Assembly: GCA_963804495.1 (NCBI GenBank)
Contig: CAWDQN010000015.1
Span: 117,373-181,372, forward strand
DNA from: Rhodovastum sp963804495
GTDB taxonomy: Bacteria > Pseudomonadota > Alphaproteobacteria > Acetobacterales > Acetobacteraceae
Reading direction: 5' to 3'
DNA: 64,000 nucleotides
In this document: piece by piece, positions 39,422 to 47,500 of the stretch
Position numbering within the stretch: the first letter of the stretch is position 1
How the letters are laid out: every line of letters starts with the position of its first letter
The notes under the pieces: model-generated
Database searches by the model: none
What the model saw: only the letters and a program-made list of their open reading frames with translations
Told to the model about the DNA's origin: nothing
Made by a program: the position numbers and the translations under genes

Positions 39422-40657
39422 ATGCCCACGGCGCGCGCCCTCCCCGAGGTGAAAAACAAGCTTTGGCAGGAACTGGCGCTGAAGGCCGAACTGGTTACTG
39501 ACGGCGTCGGCATCACCCAGGAGGCGCTCGACCTGATCCGCCCTGGACCGGAGGGCGTGCAGGAACAGGTGCACTGCCTGTTCGAAATGGATTTCGACAC
39601 CCATGATTTCGAACTGCCCTCCGGCTTCGACCTGCCGTACGGGCTGTCGGTGCCGTTCCGCTGGAACCAGCGGTCGGACAACGTCATCACCGCCGAGGGC
39701 GGCCGCGCCGTCCTGCTGCACCGCGGCCACGCGCATGGCGAGGTGCTGTTCCATAAACGACCCCTTTATTACGGGAAAACGACCTCCGACGGCCAGGACA
39801 TGTCCACCGTCGGCGCGTTGTACCAGCACCGCGCCCTGTTCGTCGCCTACAGCAACGAATGCTCCTACAAGGACAAGGGCGAGGACTGCCTGTTCTGCAA
39901 TATCAACTACACCAAGGACACCTACGGCGAGAGGCGCGGCATCTTCTGGAAGACCGCGCGGCAGATCGGCGAGACGGCGGCCGAGGCGTTCCGCGAAGGG
40001 CTGATCGACCACGTCACGATCAGCGGCGGCGTCATCCCGGAACGACGCGAACTGGAATATTATCTCGACGTTGCCGAGGCGATCCAGCGACACACTGGAC
40101 GTGAGGATTTCAACGGCACCGCGGTGGTGGCCGCCCCGCTCGACCTGCGCCAGATCGACCGCTTCCGCGAGGCTGGCTACCGCACCACGGCGATGAACAT
40201 CGAAATCTGGGACCGCAGCTATTACGACACCATCTGCCCGGGCAAGGCGCGTGGCGGCGGCGGCTGGGACCATTGGGTGAAGGCGCTGACATACGCCGTC
40301 GGCGTGTTCGGCCATGGCCGTGTGCGCTCCAACATGGTCGCCGGCATCGAGCCGAAGAAGAAAACGGTCGAGGGCATTCACGTGCTGACCAGCGAGGGCG
40401 TGGTCGCCACCGCCGGCATCTGGTGCCCCAATCCCGGCTCCGAACTGGCCGGCCATCGCGCGCCGGAACCAGGCTGGTATCTCGATCTCGCCGAGACGAT
40501 CACCGCCGCCTGGAAGCGCGCCGGGTTCACCTTCGAGCAGGTATGCGACTGCAACGCCTCGTCCGACACGCTGCAGCACGACATCTGGCGCATCCAGGAC
40601 GAGTTGTTGCCGGTATTCGCAGCGACCGAGGCCGCCCTCGTGGAGCACGCCGCCTGA
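39422..40657 (+). CDS. radical SAM protein of the nitrogenase-like cluster
   Basis: 411 residues. The iron-sulfur site is Cys147-X8-Cys156-X2-Cys159 (in ECSYKDKGEDCLFCN), a spacing unlike the classic CX3CX2C and unlike NifB. The SAM-contact region reads HVTISGGVIPERRELEYYL. Two further Cys-containing motifs near the end are WCPNPGSE and CDCNASSDTLQHDIWRI. It starts after a good AGGAGA site and leads a run of same-strand genes (MFS, NifH-, NifD-, NifK-like). It may be a cofactor maturase or act directly on the substrate; neither is shown. I could not assign it to a characterised subfamily. Confidence 0.8.
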   Translation: MPTARALPEVKNKLWQELALKAELVTDGVGITQEALDLIRPGPEGVQEQVHCLFEMDFDTHDFELPSGFDLPYGLSVPFRWNQRSDNVITAEGGRAVLLHRGHAHGEVLFHKRPLYYGKTTSDGQDMSTVGALYQHRALFVAYSNECSYKDKGEDCLFCNINYTKDTYGERRGIFWKTARQIGETAAEAFREGLIDHVTISGGVIPERRELEYYLDVAEAIQRHTGREDFNGTAVVAAPLDLRQIDRFREAGYRTTAMNIEIWDRSYYDTICPGKARGGGGWDHWVKALTYAVGVFGHGRVRSNMVAGIEPKKKTVEGIHVLTSEGVVATAGIWCPNPGSELAGHRAPEPGWYLDLAETITAAWKRAGFTFEQVCDCNASSDTLQHDIWRIQDELLPVFAATEAALVEHAA

Positions 40658-40692
40658 CCGGCCCGGCGGCTTGCACCGGCGCCCGGGCAGGC

Positions 40693-41703
40693 ATGGCAGC
40701 CCGCCCCGGCGCATTGGCTGTTTTTCTGCTGCTGAGCGGCTGCACCGGCATTGCTGTCGGTGTGCTGGTGGTTACTGTGCCGCTCTATGCGCTTTCCCTG
40801 CAGGCGAGCCCGGCCCAGCTGGGCCTGATCCGGGCCGCCTCCGGCGCGGGGCTGCTGGTGGCGGCTCTGCCGGCCGCGCTGGCGCTGCTGGTGTTCTGCG
40901 ATGGCGCCGCGCGGGCGCTGCAGCTGAGCGCGCTGACCACGATCTTCTCCCAGGCGCTGCCGCGTTTCGGGGTACAGCGGATTGGCTGGCACCGTGGAGC
41001 GCTCTCGCTCGGTCTGAGCTTCGCCGGACCGCTGCTCGGCGGCGCTCTGGTGGGTGGCTTCGGGTTCGGCGCGTCGTTCGCCGGCGTCATCGCCCTGGCC
41101 GTTTTGGCCAATCTGTTGCTGCGATGGATCGCAATTCCCACACAGGAACCGACCGGTCGCGCCGGACATCACCCATGGCGCGCGCATATGACGCGGCTGC
41201 CCGCATTGCTTCGCGCCCCCGACGTGGCGACATGTCTGGCAACCGAGGCGCTGGTGTCCGCCACGTTCTGCACGTTTTCCACCTTCATCGTCGTGCTCGC
41301 CGTCACCGAGCTGCACTTGGCGCCAGCCACCGCCGCGCTCGCCGGCACCGCGCTGGCAGCGCCAAGTCTGGCGATGCTGTCCGCCACACCATCGCCCGCG
41401 CTGCTGCTGCTCGCCTCGGTGACGTTGGGCGTGGGCCTGGGGCTGCTGAACCTGGTTGCCACGGCGCGCGCGGCGGCCCTGAGCATAACCGCGGGTGCGG
41501 ACCACAAGGGCGGGGTCGCCAGTATGTTCATGTTGTCCAGCAGCCTGGGTGGTGCGTTCGGCCCGGCCCTGGCAGGTGGGGTCGCGTCCTGGGGCGGCAC
41601 GCAGGCGGCGTTTCTGTCGCTCATGCCGCTGTTCGCGCTGCTCGGCGCCGCTGTCGTCGCGCCGGCCGGCGCCGGTACCCGGTCCGGCAGCCTGATCGGA
41701 TGA
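40693..41703 (+). CDS. short MFS-type transporter
   Basis: 336 residues, hydrophobic, about nine or ten membrane segments. It begins ALAVFLLLSGCTGIAVGVL and has a glycine-rich fifth segment (SFAGPLLGGALVGGFGFG) typical of the major facilitator fold. It is about 60-80 residues shorter than usual. The loop and helices expected after LGLIRAASGAGLLVAALP seem to be missing, as if by an in-frame deletion. It lies 35 bases after the radical SAM gene and 28 before the NifH-like gene, so it is probably in the same operon. It could import the substrate or export the product of the reductase. Confidence 0.65.
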   Translation: MAARPGALAVFLLLSGCTGIAVGVLVVTVPLYALSLQASPAQLGLIRAASGAGLLVAALPAALALLVFCDGAARALQLSALTTIFSQALPRFGVQRIGWHRGALSLGLSFAGPLLGGALVGGFGFGASFAGVIALAVLANLLLRWIAIPTQEPTGRAGHHPWRAHMTRLPALLRAPDVATCLATEALVSATFCTFSTFIVVLAVTELHLAPATAALAGTALAAPSLAMLSATPSPALLLLASVTLGVGLGLLNLVATARAAALSITAGADHKGGVASMFMLSSSLGGAFGPALAGGVASWGGTQAAFLSLMPLFALLGAAVVAPAGAGTRSGSLIG

Positions 41704-41731
41704 CACCAAAACAAACCCTGGCGGGGATCAC

Positions 41732-42607
41732 GTGAGCGAACGGATTGCAAAGCACATCGCCATTTACGGCAAGGGCGGCATCGGCAAGTCGACCACCACG
41801 TCGAACATCAGTGCGGCGCTGGCCGCTGAGGGGCGGCGCGTGATCCAGGTCGGCTGCGATCCGAAGGCCGATTCCACCACCATCCTGCGGGGCGGCGAGG
41901 ACCTGCCCACCGTGCTGGACACGCTGCGCGAACAAAGCCGCGTGACGCTCGCCGACATTTCCGCCATCGGCTTCGGCGGGGTGCTGTGCATCGAGGCCGG
42001 CGGTCCCGTGCCCGGGGTCGGCTGCGCCGGGCGGGGGATCAGCGCCGCCGTGGACCTGCTGCATGAGCTGGAGGTGTTCGAGCAGTTCCAGCCGGATGTG
42101 GTGCTGTATGACGTGCTCGGCGACGTGGTGTGCGGCGGCTTTGCGGTGCCGATCCGCGATGGCATTGCCGACCGCGCGTTCGTGGTGACCTCATCGGATT
42201 TCATGGCGGTATTTGCGGCCAACAATCTGTTCAAGGCGGTCAGCAAGTATGCCCCCAGTGGCGGCGCCAGGCTCGGTGGCATCATCGCCAACAATTTGCA
42301 GGCGCCCTATGCGCGTGCGCTGATCGATGATTTCGCCGGGCGCACCGGCACCCGCGTGGTGGGGTATGTGCCGCGTTCGCTGGTCGTGGCGCAGGGTGAA
42401 CTGTATGGCCGGACAGTGATCGAAGCCGCGCCCCGGTCGGAGCAGGCGGAGATTTACCGTGGTCTGGCGCGTGCCGTGGCGGATGACGAGACCACCACGA
42501 TACCGCGCCCGCTGAAGGGTTCCGCCCTGAAGTCCTGGGCCAAGACCTGGGGCGACCGGATCTTCATCGATGATCATGCGCTGGTCGATGCCGGTGCAGG
42601 TGTCTGA
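41732..42607 (+). CDS. NifH-like ATP-dependent iron-sulfur reductase
   Basis: 291 residues from GTG 41732, the normal NifH length. The P-loop GKGGIGKS is at residues 13-20, then VGCDPKADST. Cys98 in PGVGCAGRG and Cys134 in DVVCGGF are the ligands of the [4Fe-4S] cluster bridging the dimer. Arg101 corresponds to the ADP-ribosylated Arg of dinitrogenase reductases. The Cys98 context is NifH-like, not BchL-like. It should pass electrons, with ATP hydrolysis, to the NifD/NifK-like pair encoded next. No nifM, draT or draG is visible. Confidence 0.92.
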   Translation: MSERIAKHIAIYGKGGIGKSTTTSNISAALAAEGRRVIQVGCDPKADSTTILRGGEDLPTVLDTLREQSRVTLADISAIGFGGVLCIEAGGPVPGVGCAGRGISAAVDLLHELEVFEQFQPDVVLYDVLGDVVCGGFAVPIRDGIADRAFVVTSSDFMAVFAANNLFKAVSKYAPSGGARLGGIIANNLQAPYARALIDDFAGRTGTRVVGYVPRSLVVAQGELYGRTVIEAAPRSEQAEIYRGLARAVADDETTTIPRPLKGSALKSWAKTWGDRIFIDDHALVDAGAGV

Positions 42608-42684
42608 CCGGGTCCAGGGGCCGTGCCCCTGGCGGAGGTGCAGGAGGCAGAGCCTCCTGCCGGGGTCCGGGGCAGCGTCCCGGT
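42608..42684. repeat. GC-rich palindromic intergenic repeat (copy 5), inside the nifH-nifD-like spacer
   Basis: GGGTCCAGGGGCCGTGCCCCTGG then GGAGGCAGAGCCTCC and GGTCCGGGGCAGCGTCCCGG form three hairpins in the 90-base gap between the NifH-like and NifD-like genes. It might adjust the ratio of the two products. Confidence 0.65.
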
Positions 42685-42697
42685 TGGTGGTTCCCTG

Positions 42698-44054
42698 ATG
42701 GCCCGCCGTCCAGGCCCAATCACGCGCGAGCGGCGACTGCAGGCGATCAGCGCCTGGCTGGGTGCACCAGCGGCGCTGGAAGCGGAGGTCGCGGCCGGTG
42801 AGACCGTGCAGCGCATCCGTACCTTCTCGCAGGCAACACCGGATGATTTGCTGGCAGCGCTGGACCTGCTGGTGGGCATCGCGGGTGCAGGTGTCGTAGT
42901 GCATGGGCCGCGCGGTTGCGCTGCCGCTCTGGTGGCGTCCGCCCCCGCCGGCGCTTGGGCGGTGACCGGGCTGGATCAGCGCGACACAATCATGGGCTCG
43001 GAGGGCGCGGTCTCGCGCGCGGTGCGGCTCCTCCATCGCCGTCACCGCCCTTGGGCCATTTTCGTGGTGGCCACGCCGGTGGTGGCGATCAACAGCGACG
43101 ACCCCCGGTCGGCCGCCGATGAACTCGCTTTTGAGGTTGGGAGTCCGGTGCTGGTGGTGCGCACCGACGGGTTCCGCTCGCGGGTTGCCGCGACCGGGTA
43201 CGACGCCGCGTGCCAGACGCTGCTGTCCCTGGTGCCGCCGGCGGACGAGCGCGAGGATGTGGTGAACCTCCTGGCAGGTGATGCCGAGACTGCGGCGGAG
43301 GCGTCGGTGTTGCTGGCAGGGTTGGGCGTTGCCGTGAACGTGCTGCCTGCCGGTGCCGATGCGGCAGCGTTTGCAAGGGCGGGGCGGGCGCGGCTGAGCG
43401 TCTGCCTCGATCCCGACGTGACGGGGGCGCTCGGGGCGGGGCTGGAAGCGGCGCATGGGGTGGCGCTGCTGCGCGGCGGAGTGCCGATCGGGCTGGCGGC
43501 GACGCGCCGCTGGCTGGCCGCCGTTGCCGCGGCGAGCGGTCGTCCTGAGCCCCTGGACACTGGCGCGCCGGACCTTGGCCAGACGCTGGCCGGCGTGCGG
43601 GTGCATCTGGCACTCCCGCCGGGTGCTGCTTTTCATGCCGCTGTTCTGGTAGGCGAACTGGGCGGCACGGTGGCGGGATTGACCGTCGATCAGATCGACC
43701 GCAGCTATGCCGAGGCGCTGGCGGCGTTTGGCCGCGCCTGTCCCTCCGCCGGTACTGCACGTGGCTGCCGGGCAGCCGTTCGAGACCATTAACCTGCTGG
43801 CCTCCGAGCGGCCGGACCTTTTCGTCGGCACGCCGGAACTGGCGGCGCTGGCGGCGGCAACAGGGGTGCCGTCCGTCGGGCTGACGCCGGGTGCGCTTAC
43901 CGGCTGGCGCGGCGCCGAGCGCCTGGCGCGGCGCGCGGGCAAGGCGCTGGCCAATCGCGGTTTCGTGCGCCGGCTTGCCGCCGTGCCGACGCCCTACGCG
44001 CCCGGCTGGCTGCGGCGCAGCGCGGATTGGCACATCAAGCGGGAAGTCCGATAG
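42698..44054 (+). pseudogene. NifD-like catalytic subunit of the nitrogenase-like enzyme, one frameshift
   Basis: From ATG 42698 the frame gives about 345 conserved residues. Near 43735 homology moves one base on to PPPVLHVAAGQPFETINLLA and ends at 44054. Removing one base gives 451 residues. Family features: VVVHGPRGCAAA (Cys74, matching NifD Cys88), LDQRDTIMGSEGAVSRAVRL and FVVATPVVAINSDD, where NifD has Cys154 but this protein has none. Cys236 in ARLSVCLDPDVTGA aligns by eye with the FeMo-cofactor ligand Cys275. No His442 equivalent is visible. The extra base may be an error. Confidence 0.75.
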
Positions 44055-45368
44055 ATGGCTCGCCCGCTGGAGCGCCCCGCCACCGGCTGCGCCCTGCATG
44101 GCGCGCTGCACAGCGCCGCCGCCGTGCCCGGCGTGGTGCCCATCCTGCACGCGACCGCCGGCTGCGCCATGCAGGCGTATCGCAACGGTGCCGCCGCGGG
44201 CTGGGCGGGAGCCAACAAGTTCGGCGGCCTGGCTGCGCCTGCCTCGAACGTCTTCGAGAAGCAGGTCGTGTTCGGCGCCACCTCCCGGCTACGCGAGCAG
44301 ATCAAGAACACCACCAAGGTGATGGACGGACGCCTGCACGTGGTGCTGAGCGGCTGCGCCACCGAGATGATCGGCGACGATGTGGCGGCGATGGCCAAGG
44401 AAGCCCGCGACCAGGGAATGCCGGTCCTGTCGATCGCCAGCGCCGGGTTCCGCGGTTCGGCGCATGATGGGTATGTCCTGTTCCTCAAGGGCGTTCTGAC
44501 CGGTCCGGAGCTGCTGGGGGCAGGGGGCGAACGCGACCCGGGGCTGGTGAACCTGCTGGGCATCGTGCCGCGGCAGGATGCGTTCTGGGAGGGCGAGCTC
44601 GCCGAATGGTCGCGCCTGCTCGCCGGCATCGGGCTGCGCGCCAACCCGGTGTTTGGACCGGATGGCGGCGTGGACGGGTTGCGCGACCTCGCTCGCGCCG
44701 GCATGAGCCTGGCGTTCTCGCCCTGGGGCGCCGAGGTGGCCGGACTGCTGGAGCGCTGCGCCGGCGTGCCCTGGCTAGACACCGGCGGCCTGCCAGTGGG
44801 CGCGGCGGCGAGCGCGGAGGTCTTGCGCGCGCTGGCCGATCGGCTGAGTCTGGACGCGGCTCAGGTGGAACACTTCCTCGCGGCGGAAACGCGCCGCGAA
44901 GACCACCACCTTCACCGCCTGGCGGAGCTGTATTACCGCCTCGACCTGCAACGCGCATTCGTCCTGGTGGCCGGCACCCTGCAAGCCGCCGGGCTTGCGC
45001 GGTTTCTGATCGGCACGCTTGGCTGGAGTCCCAGCATGATCGTCGTTGCCGACTTCCCGCCCGAGGCGGCACGCCCGGACCTGCAGCAACGTCTGGCGGC
45101 GGCAACCGGGGGCTTCGCCGCCCCTGTGATGTTCAGTGAGGACGCCGGTGAGATCGAAGCGGCGATCCTCCAGCACCGCGCGGAGATCGTGCTCGGCCGT
45201 GCCTTCGAGCGCGCCGCCGCCGCCGCATTGGACGTGCCGCTGGTGCAGGTCGCCTTTCCGGTGACCGACCGGCTGGTGCTGGACAAGGGTTTTTCTGGTG
45301 TGCGCGGGGCGGTCACGCTGGTGGAAGAGATCGCCCGGGCCGTGCTGGCCTGGGACGACCGGAGCTGA
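44055..45368 (+). CDS. NifK-like subunit of the nitrogenase-like enzyme
   Basis: 437 residues, start directly after the NifD-like stop. It keeps three cysteines at the cluster positions: Cys12 in ATGCALHGA, Cys37 in HATAGCAMQA and Cys101 in LSGCATEMIGDD. The last is a very close match to the NifK/NifE motif with the IGDD tail. The position aligned with the cofactor ligand reads SLAFSPWGA, so it has no ligand there. Together with one Cys from the partner, four thiolates could hold a single [4Fe-4S] cluster, as in BchNB, instead of an eight-iron P-cluster. This is inference from alignment by eye. Confidence 0.85.
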   Translation: MARPLERPATGCALHGALHSAAAVPGVVPILHATAGCAMQAYRNGAAAGWAGANKFGGLAAPASNVFEKQVVFGATSRLREQIKNTTKVMDGRLHVVLSGCATEMIGDDVAAMAKEARDQGMPVLSIASAGFRGSAHDGYVLFLKGVLTGPELLGAGGERDPGLVNLLGIVPRQDAFWEGELAEWSRLLAGIGLRANPVFGPDGGVDGLRDLARAGMSLAFSPWGAEVAGLLERCAGVPWLDTGGLPVGAAASAEVLRALADRLSLDAAQVEHFLAAETRREDHHLHRLAELYYRLDLQRAFVLVAGTLQAAGLARFLIGTLGWSPSMIVVADFPPEAARPDLQQRLAAATGGFAAPVMFSEDAGEIEAAILQHRAEIVLGRAFERAAAAALDVPLVQVAFPVTDRLVLDKGFSGVRGAVTLVEEIARAVLAWDDRS

Positions 45369-45394
45369 CGGGCTTCCTCAACTCATGACTGTAC

Positions 45395-45440
45395 ATTATG
45401 TTTACACACGCCACGCAATAGTTAAATATGAAGTTCCGGC
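45395..45440 (+). promoter_or_regulatory. AT-rich promoter-like stretch before the sulfonate-type binding protein
   Basis: In otherwise GC-rich DNA, this 90-base gap holds TTTACA, 15 bases, then TTAAAT, with symmetrical T/A positions. It suggests a separate promoter, perhaps with a LysR-type operator, for the downstream genes. Confidence 0.35.
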
Positions 45441-45459
45441 TGGATCGAACGAGGCCCCG

Positions 45460-46404
45460 ATGCTGACGCGACGTTCCCTGCTTACCGCCCTTCCCGCCGC
45501 GGCCGCCTGCACCGCGGCCGCGCGGGCCGCCACGCCCAAACACCTGCGCATCGGCTACCAAAAAGGCGAGCCCGTGCTGGTGGCCGCCAAACAGAACCAC
45601 AGTTTCGAGGCACTGTTGCAGCCGCTGGGCATCGAGGTGCTGTGGCTGGAGTTCGAGTTCGGGCCGCCGCTGCTGGAGGCCATCCGGGTCGGCGCCATCG
45701 ACATCGGCGGCGTCGGCGATGCCCCGCCGGTGTTCGCCCAGGCGGCCCAGGCCGACCTGGTGTATTTCGCCGCCCGTCCCGACAGCGGCAACAGCTCGGC
45801 GATCCTGCTGCCGCCCGGCTCGGAGTTGCACACGCTGGCCGATCTGCGCGGCAAGCGCATCGCCTTCGGACGCGGCTCCAGCGCCCACAGCCTGACCCTC
45901 GCGGCCCTGGAGAAGGCCGGCATTGCCTACAGCGATATCAAGCCGATCACCCTCGGGCCAGCCGACGCGGCAGCGGCGTTCGCGCATGGCGACCTCGATG
46001 CGTGGACGGTCTGGGACCCGTATGTCGCGATCACCGAAACAAAACCCGGCGTGCGGGTGCTGGCACGCACCGCCGATATCGGGCCGCAGAATTCGTTCTA
46101 TCTGGCCAGCCGCGACTACGCGATCCGCTATGGCGAGGTGCTGAAGCTGGCGGTGCAGAACCTCGCCAGCGTTGGCGCCTGGTGCGACGCGCATCACGAT
46201 GAGGTGGCGCGGCTGCTCTCGAACGGGACGGGCATCAGCTTCGATGCCTGGAAGCGCGCTTCCGACCGCGGGTCGTTCCGCTCGGTGCCGATCGACGACG
46301 CCGTGTTGGCGCAGCAGCAAGTTGTGGCCGACCGTTTCTATGCGCTGCGGTTGATTCCGACGGCGGTGAAGGTGCGCGACTACGCCTGGCGGGCGGCCTC
46401 GTAA
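45460..46404 (+). CDS. sulfonate/nitrate-type ABC substrate-binding protein (SsuA-like)
   Basis: 314 residues. The N-terminus MLTRRSLLTALPAAAA looks like a Tat-type signal. The mature protein matches the SsuA/TauA/NMT1 family: LRIGYQKGEPVLVAAKQ, the domain line LEAIRVGAIDIGGVGDAPPV, and LRGKRIAFGRGSSAHSLTL. No SsuBC-type ATPase or permease follows, so it must use one encoded elsewhere or act otherwise. Its placement right after the NifK-like gene, and near sulfate uptake genes, hints at a sulfonate or other small organosulfur ligand. Confidence 0.85.
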   Translation: MLTRRSLLTALPAAAACTAAARAATPKHLRIGYQKGEPVLVAAKQNHSFEALLQPLGIEVLWLEFEFGPPLLEAIRVGAIDIGGVGDAPPVFAQAAQADLVYFAARPDSGNSSAILLPPGSELHTLADLRGKRIAFGRGSSAHSLTLAALEKAGIAYSDIKPITLGPADAAAAFAHGDLDAWTVWDPYVAITETKPGVRVLARTADIGPQNSFYLASRDYAIRYGEVLKLAVQNLASVGAWCDAHHDEVARLLSNGTGISFDAWKRASDRGSFRSVPIDDAVLAQQQVVADRFYALRLIPTAVKVRDYAWRAAS

Positions 46405-46420
46405 TCCTGGAGACATCATC

Positions 46421-47017
46421 ATGACCGAACTAAACCAGCGCGTTGCCGACCACGAGATCGACCCGCTGTTCCTGCAACGCTGGTCGCCGCGTGCCTTCAC
46501 CGGCGAGGCGATATCGCAAGCCGAACTGTCAACCCTGTTCGAGGCGGCGCGCTGGGCGCCGTCCGCCTACAACGCGCAGCCATGGCGCTTCCTGTATGCG
46601 CGCCGCGACACGCCGCATTGGGAAAAATTCATCGGGCTGCTGGTGCCGTTCAACCAGAGTTGGGCAATCCGCGCGGCCGCACTGGCAATCCTGGTCTCGA
46701 ACAGCGAATTCCAGCCGCCGGGCGCGGACCAGCCGGCGCCATTGCGCAGCCATTCGCTGGATGCCGGCGCGGCCTGGGCACAACTGGCCCTGCAAGCCGC
46801 CCGCTCCGGCTGGTACGCGCACGGCATGGCCGGCTTCGACGCCGAACGCGCCGCGGTCGAACTGAACGTGCCGGCGGGGTACCGCGTCGAGATCGCCATC
46901 GCGATCGGGCGGCTCGGGGATAAGGCGATCCTGCCGGAGGCCCTGCAGGCGCGCGAACAGCCGAGCGGGCGAAAGCCGGTGACGGAGTTTGCTTTCGAGG
47001 GCGGGTTTGTTGCGTAA
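46421..47017 (+). CDS. nitroreductase-family FMN oxidoreductase
   Basis: 198 residues with the nitroreductase fold: LFLQRWSPRAFTGEAIS, the conserved ARWAPSAYNAQPWRFLYAR and VEIAIAIGRLGDKA near the end. It would bind FMN in a dimer and use NAD(P)H. It follows the binding-protein gene by 16 bases, in the same direction, so it is part of the same module. The substrate is unknown; members also reduce enones, flavins and dehalogenate aromatics. Confidence 0.88.
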   Translation: MTELNQRVADHEIDPLFLQRWSPRAFTGEAISQAELSTLFEAARWAPSAYNAQPWRFLYARRDTPHWEKFIGLLVPFNQSWAIRAAALAILVSNSEFQPPGADQPAPLRSHSLDAGAAWAQLALQAARSGWYAHGMAGFDAERAAVELNVPAGYRVEIAIAIGRLGDKAILPEALQAREQPSGRKPVTEFAFEGGFVA

Positions 47018-47024
47018 GTAAGCG

Positions 47025-47101
47025 AGGCCAGGGCTCTGCCCTGGACCCGGCCCAGCGCGGAGCGCGCCTTTGGTGCGACGGGCGGTGGCCCACTGCACCC
47101 C
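47025..47101. repeat. GC-rich palindromic intergenic repeat (copy 6)
   Basis: GGCCAGGGCTCTGCCCTGGACC (hairpin CCAGGGC / GCCCTGG) followed by a GGCGGTGGCCCACTGCACCCC tail. It lies between the nitroreductase and the 124-residue gene. Confidence 0.6.
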
Positions 47102-47125
47102 ATTAATTCAGGGGCCATCATTACC

Positions 47126-47500
47126 ATGAGCGGCATCGTAATAAGACTTGACCGCGCTTCGGTCACCGATGCGATCACCGACTATGTTCTCCAGGTGAAC
47201 ATCCGTGGCTACCGGCCGGACCGGCGCAAAGTGCTGGCTGTGCGGCAGACGGATCGCACCGCGTCGTTGCGCGACGCCGCCACGCCAGCGCGGCGGGAAG
47301 CGTATTATTATATCGAAGGCGAGTTGTTCCCGCTCCCCGGCGCCACCCGCCTGGCCGAGGGCGATACACCGGCCACTCTCGCCGCACGCCTTGTGGCGCA
47401 AATCTGGGACGAGCTGTGGGTCTGGAACGCCTATGATTTCACCCCAACCAGCGGCGGCCTTGAAGAAGTGAAAGCCGCCGCCGCGGGCGCGCAGCCATGA
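47126..47500 (+). CDS. unknown 124-residue protein of the nitrogenase-like module
   Basis: No family recognised. The sequence reads as a small mixed alpha/beta protein, starting MSGIVIRLDRASVTDAITDY, with an aromatic patch EAYYYIEGELFPL and the C-terminal IWDELWVWNAYDFTP. There are no cysteines, signal or membrane segments. The stop overlaps the ATG of the iron-sulfur gene (ATGA at 47497-47500), so the two are translationally coupled and probably act together. Confidence 0.6.
   Translation: MSGIVIRLDRASVTDAITDYVLQVNIRGYRPDRRKVLAVRQTDRTASLRDAATPARREAYYYIEGELFPLPGATRLAEGDTPATLAARLVAQIWDELWVWNAYDFTPTSGGLEEVKAAAAGAQP

Noticed and set aside
41732..42607. A bchL gene for the nearby BchNB
   Set aside because: The residues around Cys98 (PGVGCAGRG) match NifH and not the BchL consensus; bchL is expected downstream of bchH.
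41732..45368. A true dinitrogenase (nifHDK)
   Set aside because: The D-like subunit lacks two of three P-cluster cysteines and the cofactor His, and no nifE, nifN, nifB or nifM is present.
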